From: Neostapfia colusana | Lineage: Eukaryota; Streptophyta; Magnoliopsida; Poales; Poaceae | Assembly: GCA_030760725.1 (NCBI GenBank) | Contig: JASWHV010000008.1 | Span: 28,678,720 to 28,742,719, forward strand | Length of the DNA stretch: 64,000 bases | Direction: 5' to 3' | Part shown: positions 22,234-33,751 of the stretch, in pieces | Position numbering within the stretch: the stretch's first letter is position 1 | How the letters are laid out: every line of letters starts with the position of its first letter | Notes under the pieces: model-generated | What the model was told of the DNA's origin: nothing | The model's database searches: none | The model's input: the letters and a program-made list of their open reading frames with translations, nothing else | Translations under genes and position numbers: made by a program

Positions 22234-22331
22234 TCCTTCCCCTCTTGAACTAGAGTTGTCCTTGACTCAGCCGCCGACGCATGGGCTTGGCCCGCCGCCG
22301 GCGCATGGGTCTTGCTCCGCCGCCGGCGCAC
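22116..22331 (-). pseudogene. C-terminal end of a CRM-like pol running into the LTR
   Basis: On the minus strand an open frame runs from the GC-rich repeat (22331), across the polypurine tract and LTR start, and ends at 22116. The part from about 22266 on aligns with the C-terminal pol sequence of C5: acidic block, polypurine-encoded Gln-Glu-Gly, then DEDIT and a GPMTKS motif where C5 has GAITRA. It belongs to an internal region right of the LTR of which only about 35 bases remain. Confidence 0.5.
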
Positions 22332-22343
22332 GGGCTTGCTCCG
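22271..22343. repeat. Three imperfect 24-25 bp GC-rich tandem repeats
   Basis: Three consecutive units with the core ccgccg..gcgca(t/c)ggg. They mark the junction between the CRM-like 3' end and the promoter-like segment to the right. Their origin is not recognised. Confidence 0.6.
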
Positions 22344-22860
22344 CTCAGTCCCTCTCAGGCGCGGCGCGTGGTTGAAAAGATTGGGGCCGGAGCATATGAG
22401 TTAGGGTTTTCAACGATTCAGTCTTTTATATTTTATGTGCTTCACTCACAGCTGCGCGATCGCAAACCGACGCCCCAGATAATTTAGGCGACGTGCACTT
22501 TATAATCAGCACCGTCCACCGAAGATCCAACGGCCCAGAGCGCGCAGCGCGGCTAGCAGGCCAGCCCCGGCCCAGGCGGGCACAGAACGGGCCAGCTGGG
22601 CTGCCCTTTAGAATTTCCCTCTAATTTTTAGAAAACAAATAACTGGCTTTGGGCTGGATCAGAGGAGAAACAGGCCAAACGGGCCGCCTTTTCTTTTTCT
22701 AGATTTTTGTGAAAATTCTGAGAAGGCCTTTGCGCCAAATTCAATTAGTGGGCTGGGCCATCACCTAGGGCTTTTGGGCCAAATCAGGTGTGGGTTTTTC
22801 TTTTTAAGCATTTTTATTTTCAGAAAAAGAAATAAAGGGCTAATAAAATTAGTTAAACCT
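22344..22860 (-). promoter_or_regulatory. Promoter-like segment of unknown origin
   Basis: On the minus strand a GC-rich stretch (gggccg, cagccca motifs) is followed by ataaaatataaaaga (TATA-like, near 22431) and then aaaaccctaactc, which resembles a plant core promoter and 5' UTR. Downstream it runs into the GC-rich repeat. The plus-strand alternative is the divergent 5' end of Copia element P9. I cannot match it to the P9 3' LTR at 27830. Confidence 0.3.
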
Positions 22861-23093
22861 ACTATAATTAAGTTTTAGCATAAGAAAGTTCAGAAAATTG
22901 TGTGTGATGTTTGCAATGTATTGGTGTACTGTTTTTAGCATATTTTATGTATTTTCATAATTATTACTAATTTTTAGTATTTTCTATGCCATAAACTTGA
23001 TTAAATATGAAATTTATCTATGAAAAAAATTAAAAAATGCCTAAATTAAATTTAGCATCCGCTGTAATTAGTCATAGCATTATAAATTCTTGT

Positions 23094-23385
23094 TAAGTAG
23101 CCAAAGTGAACAACAATTTTTATTATGCTATAAGAAATTGGGATTTTCATGGTAAATAATTGTTTAGTAGCCAACGTGAAAAATATTATTTGTTATGTTA
23201 AATCAAGAAAATTAAGTTGTGGTAATTTGTAATGAGTAGCCAACGTGAAAATAAAAAATTACCATATCCTAAAAGGAATTCTGTTGCATATCATTAAGTA
23301 GCCAAAGTGAAAAATAAAATGTAAATTTTCTTGGATATTCAAGTCTATAAATGACATGTTTTCTTTAGTAGCCAACGTGAAAAAT
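23094..23385 (+). repeat. Five spaced copies of a leader motif, AGTAGCCAA(A/C)GTGAA
   Basis: The 15-base motif occurs near 23096, 23165, 23230, 23293 and 23367, that is every 63-74 bases, each followed by an AT-rich stretch. It lies in the non-coding leader of P9 just before gag. The intervals are not copies of each other beyond the motif and the AT bias, so this is a spaced motif rather than a simple minisatellite. A role in RNA packaging or translation is inference. Confidence 0.7.
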
Positions 23386-23435
23386 AAAATCGTGCCATTT
23401 TATGTACTTCTATATTTCTATACACTTGCTTATTT

Positions 23436-26400
23436 TTGAAAATTCTTTTACATAACGAAGGTTCCTCCGAGATTAATAACTCACTCAGTTACATCTCCTC
23501 TATTGAACATCAAAATGGAAACACTTATGGTTTACGGAGAGAGAAATTAGAAATTGTCTTGGCAATCTCAAAGATCGACCTTGCAATCGTCACACCACGT
23601 CCCACTGAGCCTGAGATTCCGCCTTCTCGTGGGATAGCAGAATCTCAGGAAGAATACAATGAAAGAATGAATGATTTTCATAAAGAACTTAAGGAACTCT
23701 ATGAGGAACACTTGTAGCAGGAAGTGTCTTATGGTAATTAAGGGCATAATCATTGAGCCAATCAGGGGAGTCATTCCCGACTTTGAGACAGCTATAGAAT
23801 ATATTCAGAAAATCTAAAGTCAGTTCACCGGCTCTTATAAGGCAACTGCAAGCACTCTATTAAGAGACTTGTAACAGAGAAATACACTGGAGTCGGTGTT
23901 CGTGAACATATTCTTAGGATGTCAAATATGGCTTCAAAACTCAAACCTGTGGACTTGGTGATCAAGGATGAATTTCTAGTTCATCTCATTTTTGCCTCTC
24001 TCCCTAGAGAATTTGAAGCTTTTGTAATCAGTTATAACTCATAGCTAGAACAATGGAACTTAGAAAGGCTCATAGCCATGTGCGTTCAAGAAGAGGAGCA
24101 AATTAAGACCTTTCGTGAAAGTGACACTGTCAACAATGTGAAAGCAAAAGGAAGAAGAAATTTAATAAGCCTACACTAGTAATTTCTATGCTCCTCAAAA
24201 TGATAAGGGAAAGTGCAAAGTTCCAAATGAGCAATCTTTCAAAGAAATAAAGGTGTCAAAAGATCAGTGTCTATTTTGCAAGGAAAAAGGACACCGTCAG
24301 AAGGACTGCACGAGCTTCCTTAAATGGTGCAACAGGAAAAGTAATGATTTTATTAGTTATTTTGATGAATCCTTGTACTTAAAAGATTATTTATCCAATT
24401 GGTGGATTGACTCAGGTGCCACCGTGCACGTTTGTAATTCGTTATTAGGGTTAAGTACGAGGAGGACACTTAAAAGAGGAGAAAGGAACATTAGAGTTGT
24501 AGATGGTCATCAAGCACAAGTTGGAGCCATTGGAGATCTTTCACTAAGGATTAAAAATAGCTTTATACTTACACTTCATGATGTACTTTATGTTCCATTA
24601 GTTAGGAGAAATTTAATTTCAGTTTCATGTTTACACGATTATGGTTTTGTGTGTCATTTTGGCAATGACAAGTGTATCATTAAATTTAATATAAAGATTG
24701 TGGGTCTTGCCATCCGACAAGACAAACTTTACCTTTTGTCTATGCATGATGATATTAATGAAATAAGTGATGTTCAGAATTCCTCACATAATAACTCAGG
24801 TTTTAATAAACATAAAAAGAATAGATTGTGAAACTTCTTCAAAATTATGGCATTGTCGCTTAGGCCTTCGAAGGAGGATTCGAAAACTTAGTTTCCCAAT
24901 CAATTCTTCCTCACTTAGACTATTCAGACTCAGAAGAGTGTATAGATTGCATAAAAGGAAAATTCACTAAGAAAATTAAGAAAGATGTCGAACGAAGTAC
25001 TAGAATAATAAAATTGATTCAAATGGACATTTTTGGTCCTTCTCCCACTGTCTCCATAAATGGTTTTGACTCGATTATAACTTTCAGGATGACTATACTC
25101 GTTATGGCTATATTTTTCTAATCAATGATTGTTCCGAAGTATTGGAGAAATTTAAGATATTTAAAGCCAAAGTTGAAAATCAGCACAACATCAAAATCAA
25201 AGTAGTAAGATCTGACCGTGGGAGGGAGTACCACGGTCGTCATACCCCACATGGCCAAGTATCTGAACCATTTGCACGGTTTTTACAGGAAAATGGCATA
25301 GTTGCCCAATATTCAACACCGGGCGAGCCTTAGTAAAATGGAGTAGCAGAATGGCGAAACCGTACGTTGATGGACATGGTTAGATTCAAGCTTAGTTTCT
25401 CAGATTGCCTATTAACTTATGGATAGAGGCTTTAAAAACCGTCATTCATTTACTTAACAGAGTCTCTTCAAAATCAGTGCCTAAAACCCCATATGAGATG
25501 TGGATGGGACGCAAGCCTTCACTTAGCTACCTGCACATTTTTGGTTGCCCCGCTGAGGCCAAAATTTTTAATCCAACATTTGAAAATTAGATCCTAAGTT
25601 GCTATATCATTGGCTACCTAGATAAAAGCAAGGGGTTTCATTTCTACTGTCCTGACGGGTATACTAAGTTCATAAAAATGAGACATGAAATTTTCTTAGA
25701 AGACGATATGATTAGGAGGAGTAAGGTAAGACATGAGACTAATCTTGAGGAGAAGAGGGTCTACGTGCCCACTTTATTGATTGAAGAACCATTCTTCACT
25801 CTACCTACTATTGTCGGATCATAAGCACTTGATTGTGACCCAACACTCGTTGTTAGTTCTACACCAGCAACTGAAATTAGTGAGGTTCCTGTCCAATAGG
25901 AATCACCTTAACCTTTAGAGCAAAATGACAATGTTGCTTTAAATGGTGTAGAACAACAACTGCCTCAACTTGAGGATGATGCGCAACTTAGGAGATCTCA
26001 TAGAGTAACAAGATCTGCCATACCATATGACTATGAGGTCTATATGAATGAAGTAGTTTAAATGGAGGGTGATCCCACCTCTTTTAAGGAAGCTATGGGA
26101 AGTCCTCTATCATCCAAATGGTGTAAAGTCATGGAGGTTAAGATAAGATCTATGGATGCTAACAAAGTCTAGGAATTAATAGAAATTCCCGATGGAGCCA
26201 AAACAGTAGGTTGTAAATGGGTCTACAAAATTAAGCGTGACTCTGAAGAGAAAATAGATAAGTTCAAAGCCAGACTTGTAGCAATAGGATTCACTCAAAG
26301 AGAAGGGGTAGATTATAGTGAGACATTCTCACCCGTCTTGACTAAAGATTCATTTAGGATTATTATGGCATTAGTGGTGCATTATGACTTAGATTTACAT

Positions 26401-27634
26401 TAAGTGGATGTCAAAATGCTTTCCTCAATGGGATCTATATGAGGACGTCTACATGACACAACCAAAAGGATTTGTTGCTAACGGTAAAAATAACATATGG
26501 GATGTCACTTAAGAAAGTCTACATGGACCTAAGCAAGCTTCGAGACAATGATATCTTAAGTTCGATGAACAATTAGAAAGTTTGGATGTAAAGAGAATGA
26601 GGAGGATAATTGTATATATGCTATGTTTAAGAATGGGAAATTTATTTTGCTCGTTCTATATGTGGATGACCTACTACTAGCAAGTAGTGATGTTCATCTT
26701 CTAATAGAGACTAAGAAATTTTTGTCCTCTAATTTTGACATGAAGGATATCGGTGAAGCTTTTTATGTTTTGGGCATAGAAATTCATCGAGATGAATCTA
26801 AAGGGGTATTAGGTCTTTCTAAGAAAGCATACTTAGAGAAGCTAAAGAAGTACAATATGCATAAGTGTAAACCTTCGCCTGCTCCTATAGTCAAGGGTGA
26901 TGAGTTTGTGAACTTTTAGTGTCCTAGGAATCAATATGAGATTGGTCAGATAAAAGTAGTACCATATGCTTCAGTTGTCAGAAGCCTCACGTATGCTCAA
27001 GTTTGCACTCGCCCTGACTTAGCTTATGTCACCGGGATGCTTGGCAGATATCAGACCAATCCAAATGTGGATCACTGGAAGGCAGTTAAGAATGCCCTAA
27101 GATACGTACAAGGTACTAAGGGCCTCATGTTGACATATAGCAAATCAGACTCACTAGAGGTAGTGGGATATTCAGACTCAGATTTCACGGGTTGTGTAGA
27201 CACTAAGAAGTCCACGTCGAGATATATATTCACTCTCGCGACTGGAGCTATCTCGTGGAAGAGCTCCAAATAAACCGTCACTGCATCATCCACAATGTAT
27301 GCCAAATTTGTTGCTTGTTATGATACCATTGGACAGGCAATTTGGCTTAAGAAATTTTTACCCGGTCTTAGAGTGGTTGACAGCATTGAAAAGCCACTTA
27401 AGTTATACTGTGATAATGAACTAGTAGTATTCTACTCTCACAATAACAAGTCAAGTGGTGCTGCCAAACACATCGACATCAAGTTTTATGTTGTGAAAGA
27501 TTGAATCCAGGATCATACTATTAGTCTTAAGCATATTAGAACGGAGCAAATGTTTGTGGATCCGCTAACTAAAGGTCTTCCACCCAACGTGTTTAGAGAA
27601 CATGTGACCGGTATAGGTTTAAGTGAGAACCTAT
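23436..27634 (+). pseudogene. gag-pol: P9 gag-pol (Copia), many stops and frameshifts
   Basis: The gag frame starts at ATG 23436 and breaks at 23717. Recognisable gag continues (about 23880-24230), then a CCHC knuckle CLFCKEKGHRQKDC at 24269. Protease WIDSGA is near 24405. Integrase core follows, with a GVAEWRNR block near 25340 and PYEMWMGRKPSL near 25490. Reverse transcriptase includes KWVYKIKR near 26217 and LYVDDLLLAS at 26657. RNase H blocks end with MFVDPLTKGLPP near 27550. At least ten stops or shifts lie between these blocks, so the copy is dead. Order PR-IN-RT-RH proves Copia. Confidence 0.85.
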
Positions 27635-27829
27635 GATGTCCTGGATACTTAGGGTCAAACTAAGGGTAAGATCATATTTCTAAGTGTGAAATGTGAAGTA
27701 GTCATCGAGTGAAGCGGTACGTAAATGACTGTCTTCGATACGCCGTACTCTTCATATAGAGCATGATGAAATATACATAAGACTAAGTAATAAGTTAATA
27801 AGTTCTTAGACCGTGATGAAGGGGGAGAA

Positions 27830-28428
27830 TGTTATAGATATGACCACAAAGAGATTGAATTGGTTATGATTGGAATCAATTTGATCTCTAAGAGCCTTGA
27901 TCGAAGGCTCCCTCAACCGATTCGGTTGGGAAGGCCCCTGGATGCCTCCTCGTTTATAAAAAAGAGGCCTTTGCCTCATCGGGTTATGAGAAGAAACACG
28001 AGAAACAAAGAGAGAAATACAAGACTAACCCGATAAAGAAGTTGATCAAAAGAGAGGAGGAAATTTCAGAAAGGTCTTCCCCTCTTTATCGACATACGAA
28101 CACCTTCACCAACATAAATGGGTGCAAACTCCGCAAATGAAGGTACACATGCATGAGCTTAAACTCAACTGAATTCATGATTAAGAATTGTAAGCTAAAT
28201 TAGAATTGCTTGATGTTTGTTTAATCTATGTAATTAGATTAGACGAGGCAATTGAGCATCCGAATTAAGATCCTAAGCAAATTGAGAAATTCTACATTGG
28301 TCACTGCTCGACCCCTAGTGCTTCAGAGCTCGGGCAGCGGCTGCCTGCAAAACCTGCTGCTGGAGCTTGCAAGCCCGGCTGCAAAGGACCAGCGGAGGGA
28401 CAGGAGGACCCTCTAACGGTGTGCATCA
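27830..28428 (+). repeat. P9 3' LTR (end uncertain)
   Basis: Begins TGTTATAGATATG right after the polypurine tract. A TATA box (tttataaaa) lies at 27952-27960 and is followed by a purine-rich leader-like stretch. The proposed end is the CA at 28427-28428, because TGTTATCAGAGC (one mismatch from a tRNA-Met PBS) follows one base later. If right, this LTR too is flanked by polypurine tract and PBS. The start is well supported, the end is not. Confidence 0.5.
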
Positions 28429-28823
28429 ATGTTATCAGAGCGGAAGCTGCTGACTTGGCCAGGACCTCGTCCGGGTACCTTCTGAACCCAATGGTTCACG
28501 AGTGCTCCTTGGCATCAGGCGGTCTACACTCTCTACAGCCTGCCGCTGCATCCAATCAGGAGGAGCGTGCTCCAGCCTTGCAGGACATGTCTGCATGTCA
28601 ACCCCATCAAGGTGATTCCCCAATGCACCCTACGCCTGTGTCCAAAATTGGTGACTCTTTTCATCTTGGCGAGGTAGCGCCAGAGGGGGTTTCCATGGGC
28701 CCTGCGACCACTAATCTGGTAGACCACATGATGTCAGCCCACTCTGAATCGGTCTTCAACAGCAGCCTTGCTGGGGGATCCAGGGAACGAAGTTATCTGC
28801 CACCGTGGATGCGGCCCAAGTAG
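28419..28823 (+). CDS. Unrecognised ORF, 134 aa
   Basis: Open frame from ATG 28419 to TAG 28821-28823 with Ser/Pro/Ala/His-rich composition and no motif I recognise. Its first codons overlap the PBS-like site at 28430, so if that site is real the ORF lies in the leader or gag region of an element fragment. The ending (LPPWMRPK) could equally come from captured host DNA. No function proposed. Confidence 0.25.
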   Translation: MCINVIRAEAADLARTSSGYLLNPMVHECSLASGGLHSLQPAAASNQEERAPALQDMSACQPHQGDSPMHPTPVSKIGDSFHLGEVAPEGVSMGPATTNLVDHMMSAHSESVFNSSLAGGSRERSYLPPWMRPK

Positions 28824-29015
28824 GCCAGCTTGGGCCGGGTCACTTTGCTAACCGAATCTTCAAGCCGCCCCTTCCCGCCTTACTCCCGCATCCGCCAAGC
28901 AAAAAATCTTCGCACGCTCAAGCTCGCTCTGCTTCCGCTAAGCCGTCCAGGCGCAGCACGCGTCAGATCGGAATTAAATCAAGTACTCCAGTGGCCCACC
29001 GTGTCACCATCAGAT
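28824..29015. other. Short stretch without recognised features
   Basis: GC-rich DNA between the unknown ORF and the P6 LTR. Nothing recognised; part of it may belong to the P6 LTR, whose end is uncertain. Confidence 0.4.
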
Positions 29016-29259
29016 TGATACGGCAACTCGATCTGGTAGGGGTGCTAAGAGATTATTGACGAGGACGTTTAAAAAGGTACGCAGGGATCGACAGCAAACC
29101 ATTACCTACGGAGAAATAATAGGATGGATTAATTTGAGTGTTAAGGGTAAATTATATAGAGAGATTAGGTGAGAGGAAGGACTAAACTGTCTCTAACCCT
29201 AATCCTATACAAAAGATTAAAATGCCCCTGATTAAGCCACATAATTACACAGTCTAACA
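29016..29259 (-). repeat. P6 3' LTR (minus strand; distal end uncertain)
   Basis: On the minus strand TGTTAGACTGTGTAA follows a G-rich polypurine tract (29268-29260). A TATA-like ctatataatt lies near 29150-29159. The start is secure. The end at a CA near 29016 is a guess, because the partner LTR is outside the window. Confidence 0.5.
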
Positions 29260-29269
29260 CCCCCCACAG

Positions 29270-29347
29270 TCACAACATATAGCCACTACAGATATTGAGA
29301 CTGAACCAAAACTCGGAGAACAGCGACGGCGGGAGGCCCTTCGTGAA
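29270..29347 (-). pseudogene. P6 pol C-terminal fragment
   Basis: Minus-strand codons reading FTKGLPPSLFSEFWFSLN, the typical C-terminal block of Copia RNase H, to a TGA at 29272-29270. It continues the frame that is cut at 38491 by the insertion of C5. The five bases 29343-29347 are the target-site duplication and count once in the original gene. Confidence 0.75.
29343..29347. repeat. C5 target-site duplication, left copy
   Basis: gtgaa, identical to 38486-38490. The pair flanks C5 exactly, which proves a complete insertion into P6. Confidence 0.92.
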
Positions 29348-30215
29348 TGATGAAGACATCACTCCTTTGCATACAATACAAGGAGCCATCACTAGAGCAC
29401 GTGCGCGTCGGTTGGATCTCCAGGTACGTTCTAGCCTTGTCAATTATTTTTCAGAACTTACGCTTGTTTCTATGTATGTTTTATTGATTAGAAACAATGG
29501 ACAGGATCAACAAGTGCTTAGAGAAGTCCAACGAGTCAAGGAGGAGGAGATAGGGCGTCTACAACAAGGAGGAGTCCAAGCCCAACTCGACTTCGACTCC
29601 ACCTCATATTCTAGGAGTTGTCTTCACCAAAATTGATGCCCTGGACACATACAGAGTCGGATTTGGACGTTCTATATATGGTTGGAACCAGAATTACATA
29701 GAGCTTCCAATGGAACTGGTCCCACTTCAAAATTCCTTCTGAGTTGACAGGAATCGGCAAAACAAGTGGATGCCCAGAATCTGTTATGGTGTTGCGTCAC
29801 CGTCCTTTGGGCCATTGGCCCGTGTATCGTGTGAAAGCCCATTAGGGTTCCGTCCAGGGGTTTTGCACGCCCCTAACTCCTTTTTATTCAGCAGCTGCCG
29901 CCACATTAGGGTTGGGTTTTGCTTAGTTTCAATTTGTCATTGAACAGTGTCACTGTTCATCGGTTTGTGAGACCCCACTTCATGATCAATTCAATTTTGA
30001 TTGCAATTTCTCTGTTCTTGCTTGTGTTCTTGATTGCGCTCGCAGGGATAAGCCTTTGTGGCGAGGTCATTCGTGTGACAGGGTGATAACCAACGGAGCA
30101 GTGGTGTAGTGATTGTTGGGTTCGTTCGTTCGGAGCCTTGGATCATCAACGTCGAGATCTCTACCCAATCAAGTTTATCATACCTCTCGGAAGATCAGGA
30201 CTCATTCTACTATCA
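29348..30215 (+). repeat. C5 5' LTR, 868 bp
   Basis: Starts TGATGAAGACATCAC and ends CTATCA, two bases before the PBS. Its first part keeps an open frame to 29636 that is the C-terminal end of pol when present in the 3' LTR. Near 29415 the sequence CCAG|GTACGT is donor-like. A TATA-like tctatatatgg lies at 29671-29681. Confidence 0.9.
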
Positions 30216-30217
30216 AC

Positions 30218-30231
30218 TGGTATCAGATATC
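30218..30231 (+). other. C5 primer binding site
   Basis: TGGTATCAGATATC, two bases after the LTR. The first nine bases match the initiator tRNA-Met PBS. Confidence 0.85.
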
Positions 30232-31336
30232 AGGTTGACCGTGAGGTATATTTGTGTGCCTTTAGATTCATTTTGTTTTAGTCCTATAGTCCATAACAAG
30301 CCACAAAATTTTTTACTTTCCTTGACCTATAGCCCTCGCTCAGCCTTTTGCACAATTTAGTTTCGGAATCCGTAGTTCTGAGTTCGTATGCTAGGTTGAG
30401 TTTGGTTGCTGGTTTAGATTTGTTTGGTTCAGTTTTGTTTCTTCTATCCACTGCCATCTACAAAAAAATCAATCTACAAAAAATTCCATCCACCGATTCG
30501 ATTCGTATCCGTTTCAGTTTCCACCACCACCGAAACCTAATTCGAGGTATCCTCCTTAAAACGGGCATAACTTTTCGCTCGGAACTCCGAATGAGGTGCA
30601 TTTTTTTCCTAGAAAGCTATCGAAAAAATCCACATACGATTCACTGGCCCTCTTTTTGAACTCCGGAATTCCAACACCCATTATTTCAAACGCTCCTGAA
30701 TTTGTACCGATCACATCTTTCATCGGTTTGAGGTAATACTTGGTGTTGTTTCTATTCTTGTGCCCCTGGTTGAGAAAAAATATCAAAAAATAGAAAAAAC
30801 AAGAATTTGATTTCTACTAGTGCTAAAAGAAAAAAACAGGAGGCTCAAGGGGTTTCTACTTGTGCTGTTTTCTGTGTGAATGCTGAACACTTGCTGATAT
30901 TGTCCTTGTTGTTCATCATCATTCATCCTTGTTTTCATCATCATTATCCTTGTTTTCACAACTTGCTAATATTGTTCCTTGCTTGTTACCACAACTGTTC
31001 TAATACAATTTTAGTCCAGCAACTAGGTCAAATTCTTTAGACACTTATTCAGCATTGCTGTCCGTTACTAACTTGTGTGCCACATACATATACTGTATTT
31101 GAGCCTTCCCAAGCTCCACCTTCTCTCGAGCAGAACAGGTAACCTCTGCAATCACACCCACTCTCTGCTTGCTTTCACACCGCTCACCGTTGCCACCTAC
31201 AGTGCTGAAAAGAAACTTGTAAGAGTGGAGTAAGACACATCTTACTGCTTCATTTCCACTCTCACTTCCACTTCAGAGAGCGTATAATAGGGCCCTTTAC
31301 GATCCCTTTGCCTTTGTTTTCTGTTTTGTATTAACA
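30232..31336 (+). other. C5 leader between PBS and gag
   Basis: About 1.1 kb of non-coding, T-rich DNA. Short ORFs here are not conserved in the C8 leader. Nothing else recognised. Confidence 0.55.
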
Positions 31337-32630
31337 ATGACAGGAAACAAGTCTATGGGTAAGACCTCTGGTTCTACACCTCTAGATGATAATGATTGCA
31401 TGTCCCATTTGGAACTAAGGGACATGATACGGGCGATGACTGGAGCATTCAACAACTACCAGACCACTAAAACAACCACCTTTCAGAGGCTTCATACAAG
31501 TGTTGCTGGTCTGACCACACGATTGGACGAGGTGGAGGCTCGTATTCCCCAATAAACTCCAGCCCCTATCATCCTTGATGCTGATGCACATGCTCACAAC
31601 GACACAGAGGATGACTTCAATAACGACGAGGTTGATGCACAACAGCGCCATCGCCTTCGACGAAATCATCAAGGAATGGGAGGTAGACCTCGTCCTCATG
31701 CTCCTGAACAAGATAATGATCCTTACGCTAAGATTAAGTTTTCTATTCCACCATTTTATGGATCTTATGATACTGAGACTTACTTGGATTGGGAGATGAC
31801 GGTAGAACAAAAATTTAGCTCTCATCTTGTTCCCGAGCGACATAGAGTTAGACAAGCCGCTAGTGAGTTTAAAGATTTTGCTATCATTTGGTGGAATGAA
31901 CTTGTCAATACACGTAATGCCCCAGAGACATGGGCTGCGTTAAAAGAAGACATGAGCGATAGGTTTGTTCCTCCTTCATATAGACGTGATCTTCTTAAGA
32001 AATTGCAACGCTTTGATCAGGGTGACATGACTGTCCAAGAGTACTACCAAGAGTTGCAGAAAGGTATGCTTCATTGTGGGGTAGTTGAGGATCAGGAACA
32101 CCAAATTGTTATGTTCTATGGGGGCTTGTGGCGTGAGATCCAGGACATAGTTGATTACAAGGAATATCATTCTATTCAACGTTTGTTTCAACTAGCTATA
32201 TTAGCAGAAAAGAAGTGCAGGGTCGCCAACAGTAGCGGCCGAACAACACCTTCACTCCATGACAGCTTCCGGTGCCATCCAAAGCAGCGCCCTCTTTGAG
32301 CGTACGTGTGTCTACACCACCATCCACCGGTGTTGTACGCAGCACCGCGCCTTATACATCACGGGGACAGGATAACAGCAAGTCCCAGACGCCTCCAGGT
32401 GTTGCAGCAAAGACTGCTACACCCAACACTTCCACCAGTCGTACCTCCAACATCAAGTGCCACCGCTGCCAGGGACTTGACCATATGCAACGAGATTGCC
32501 TCAGCAAACGGGCGATCATTGCCACTGCTGATGGTGGGTATGTTAGTGCTTCTGATATTGAAGATGAAAATATTATTGCAACTAACATTTCAGGTTCTGA
32601 TGACGGTGCTGAGGAGGTTCTTGGTACATC
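31337..32630 (+). pseudogene. gag: C5 gag, frameshifted
   Basis: Starts at ATG 31337 (MTGNKSMGKTSG), meets a stop at 31553, continues in the capsid frame 31676-32299 (AKIKFSIPPFYGSYDTE), shifts near 32250, and then carries the CCHC knuckle CHRCQGLDHMQRDC at about 32457-32498. An acidic linker follows. The capsid block shares EFKDFAIIW with C8. Nucleocapsid and capsid functions are as usual for Ty3/Gypsy; this copy cannot make an intact product. Confidence 0.85.
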
Positions 32631-33746
32631 TGCGACCAACAAATGTAGGACTTTGATTGTGCAGCGAGCTTTGAGTGCCACGGATGGAAAGGACGACAAC
32701 CGCCAATGTCACAACCTTTTCAACATGTTTCTCGTCGTCAAGGACTGCCGTTGCATACCATCATTGATAGTGGTAGCTGCAATAATTTGGTGAATGTTGA
32801 GGTGGTCAAGAAGCTTGGCTTGACCACACGGGAGCATCCCCACCCTTATCACATTCAATGGTTTAACAACAATGGTAAGGTAAAGGTAACACAAACAGCA
32901 AGGATACATTTTTCCATTGGTTCTTATCATGATTTTGCTGATTTTGACGTGGTACCTATGGATGATTGTTCTCTTTTGTTGGGACGTCCTTGGGAGTTTG
33001 ATACTGACGCTATTCACCATGGTCGATCTGATAAGTATACTCTCATGCATAAGGGCAAGAAAATTGTGTTGCTCCCTATGACTCCCACTGAAATTATGCA
33101 ATTTGAGCATGAGAAAAAGAACAATGCTAAGCAAAAGGGTGTTTTCAATTCTGAAATTCTGCAACCTATTAAGTTAAAAAATCCTGTTTTGCTTGCAACT
33201 AAATCTGATCTTGATGACTTATATGCCTCTAATGGAATTTGCTATGCTTTAGTGTGCAAACATGCTTTATATTCCATTGAGGATGCATCCATTGCTTTGC
33301 CACCTATTGTTGCTAACCTTTTGCAGGAGTATATGGATGTTTTTCCATCAGAGATACCCTTTGGATTACCACCTATGTGAGGCATTGAGCACAAGATTGA
33401 TTTGATTCCAGGGCGAGCTTGCCAAACCGTGTTGCCTACAGGACCAACCCCGACGAGAATAAGGAAATTCAGCGACAAGTCCAAGATCTTCTGGACCGCG
33501 GGTACATACGTGAGAGCCTTAGTCCTTGTTCTGTTCCCGTTCTTTTGGTTCCTAAGAAAGATGGCACTTGGCGCATGTGTGTTGATTGTAGAGCCATCAA
33601 TAACATTACCATTCGTTATCGTTATCCTATTCCTAGATTGGATGGCATGCTTGATGAGTTGAGTGGTTCTGTTATTTTCTCCAAGATTGATTTACGTAGT
33701 GGGTATCATGAGATTTGTATGGCTTTAGGTGATGAATGGAAAACTG

Positions 33747-33751
33747 CCTTT
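33747..33751. repeat. L10 target-site duplication, left copy
   Basis: ccttt, identical to 35458-35462. Removing L10 and one copy restores a continuous RT coding sequence. Confidence 0.92.

Larger units (their letters stand above)
22861..27829 (+). mobile_element. P9: decayed Ty1/Copia element (internal region)
   Basis: AT-rich leader, gag, then PR-IN-RT-RNase H in Copia order, ending in a polypurine tract (GAAGGGGGAGAA, 27818-27829). No 5' LTR matching the LTR at 27830 is recognisable upstream. The lineage within Copia is not assigned. Confidence 0.75.

Noticed and set aside
28419..28823. Host gene exon
   Set aside because: Not excluded, but there are no splice borders or recognised domain, and the PBS-like site overlaps its start, so kept only as an unknown ORF.
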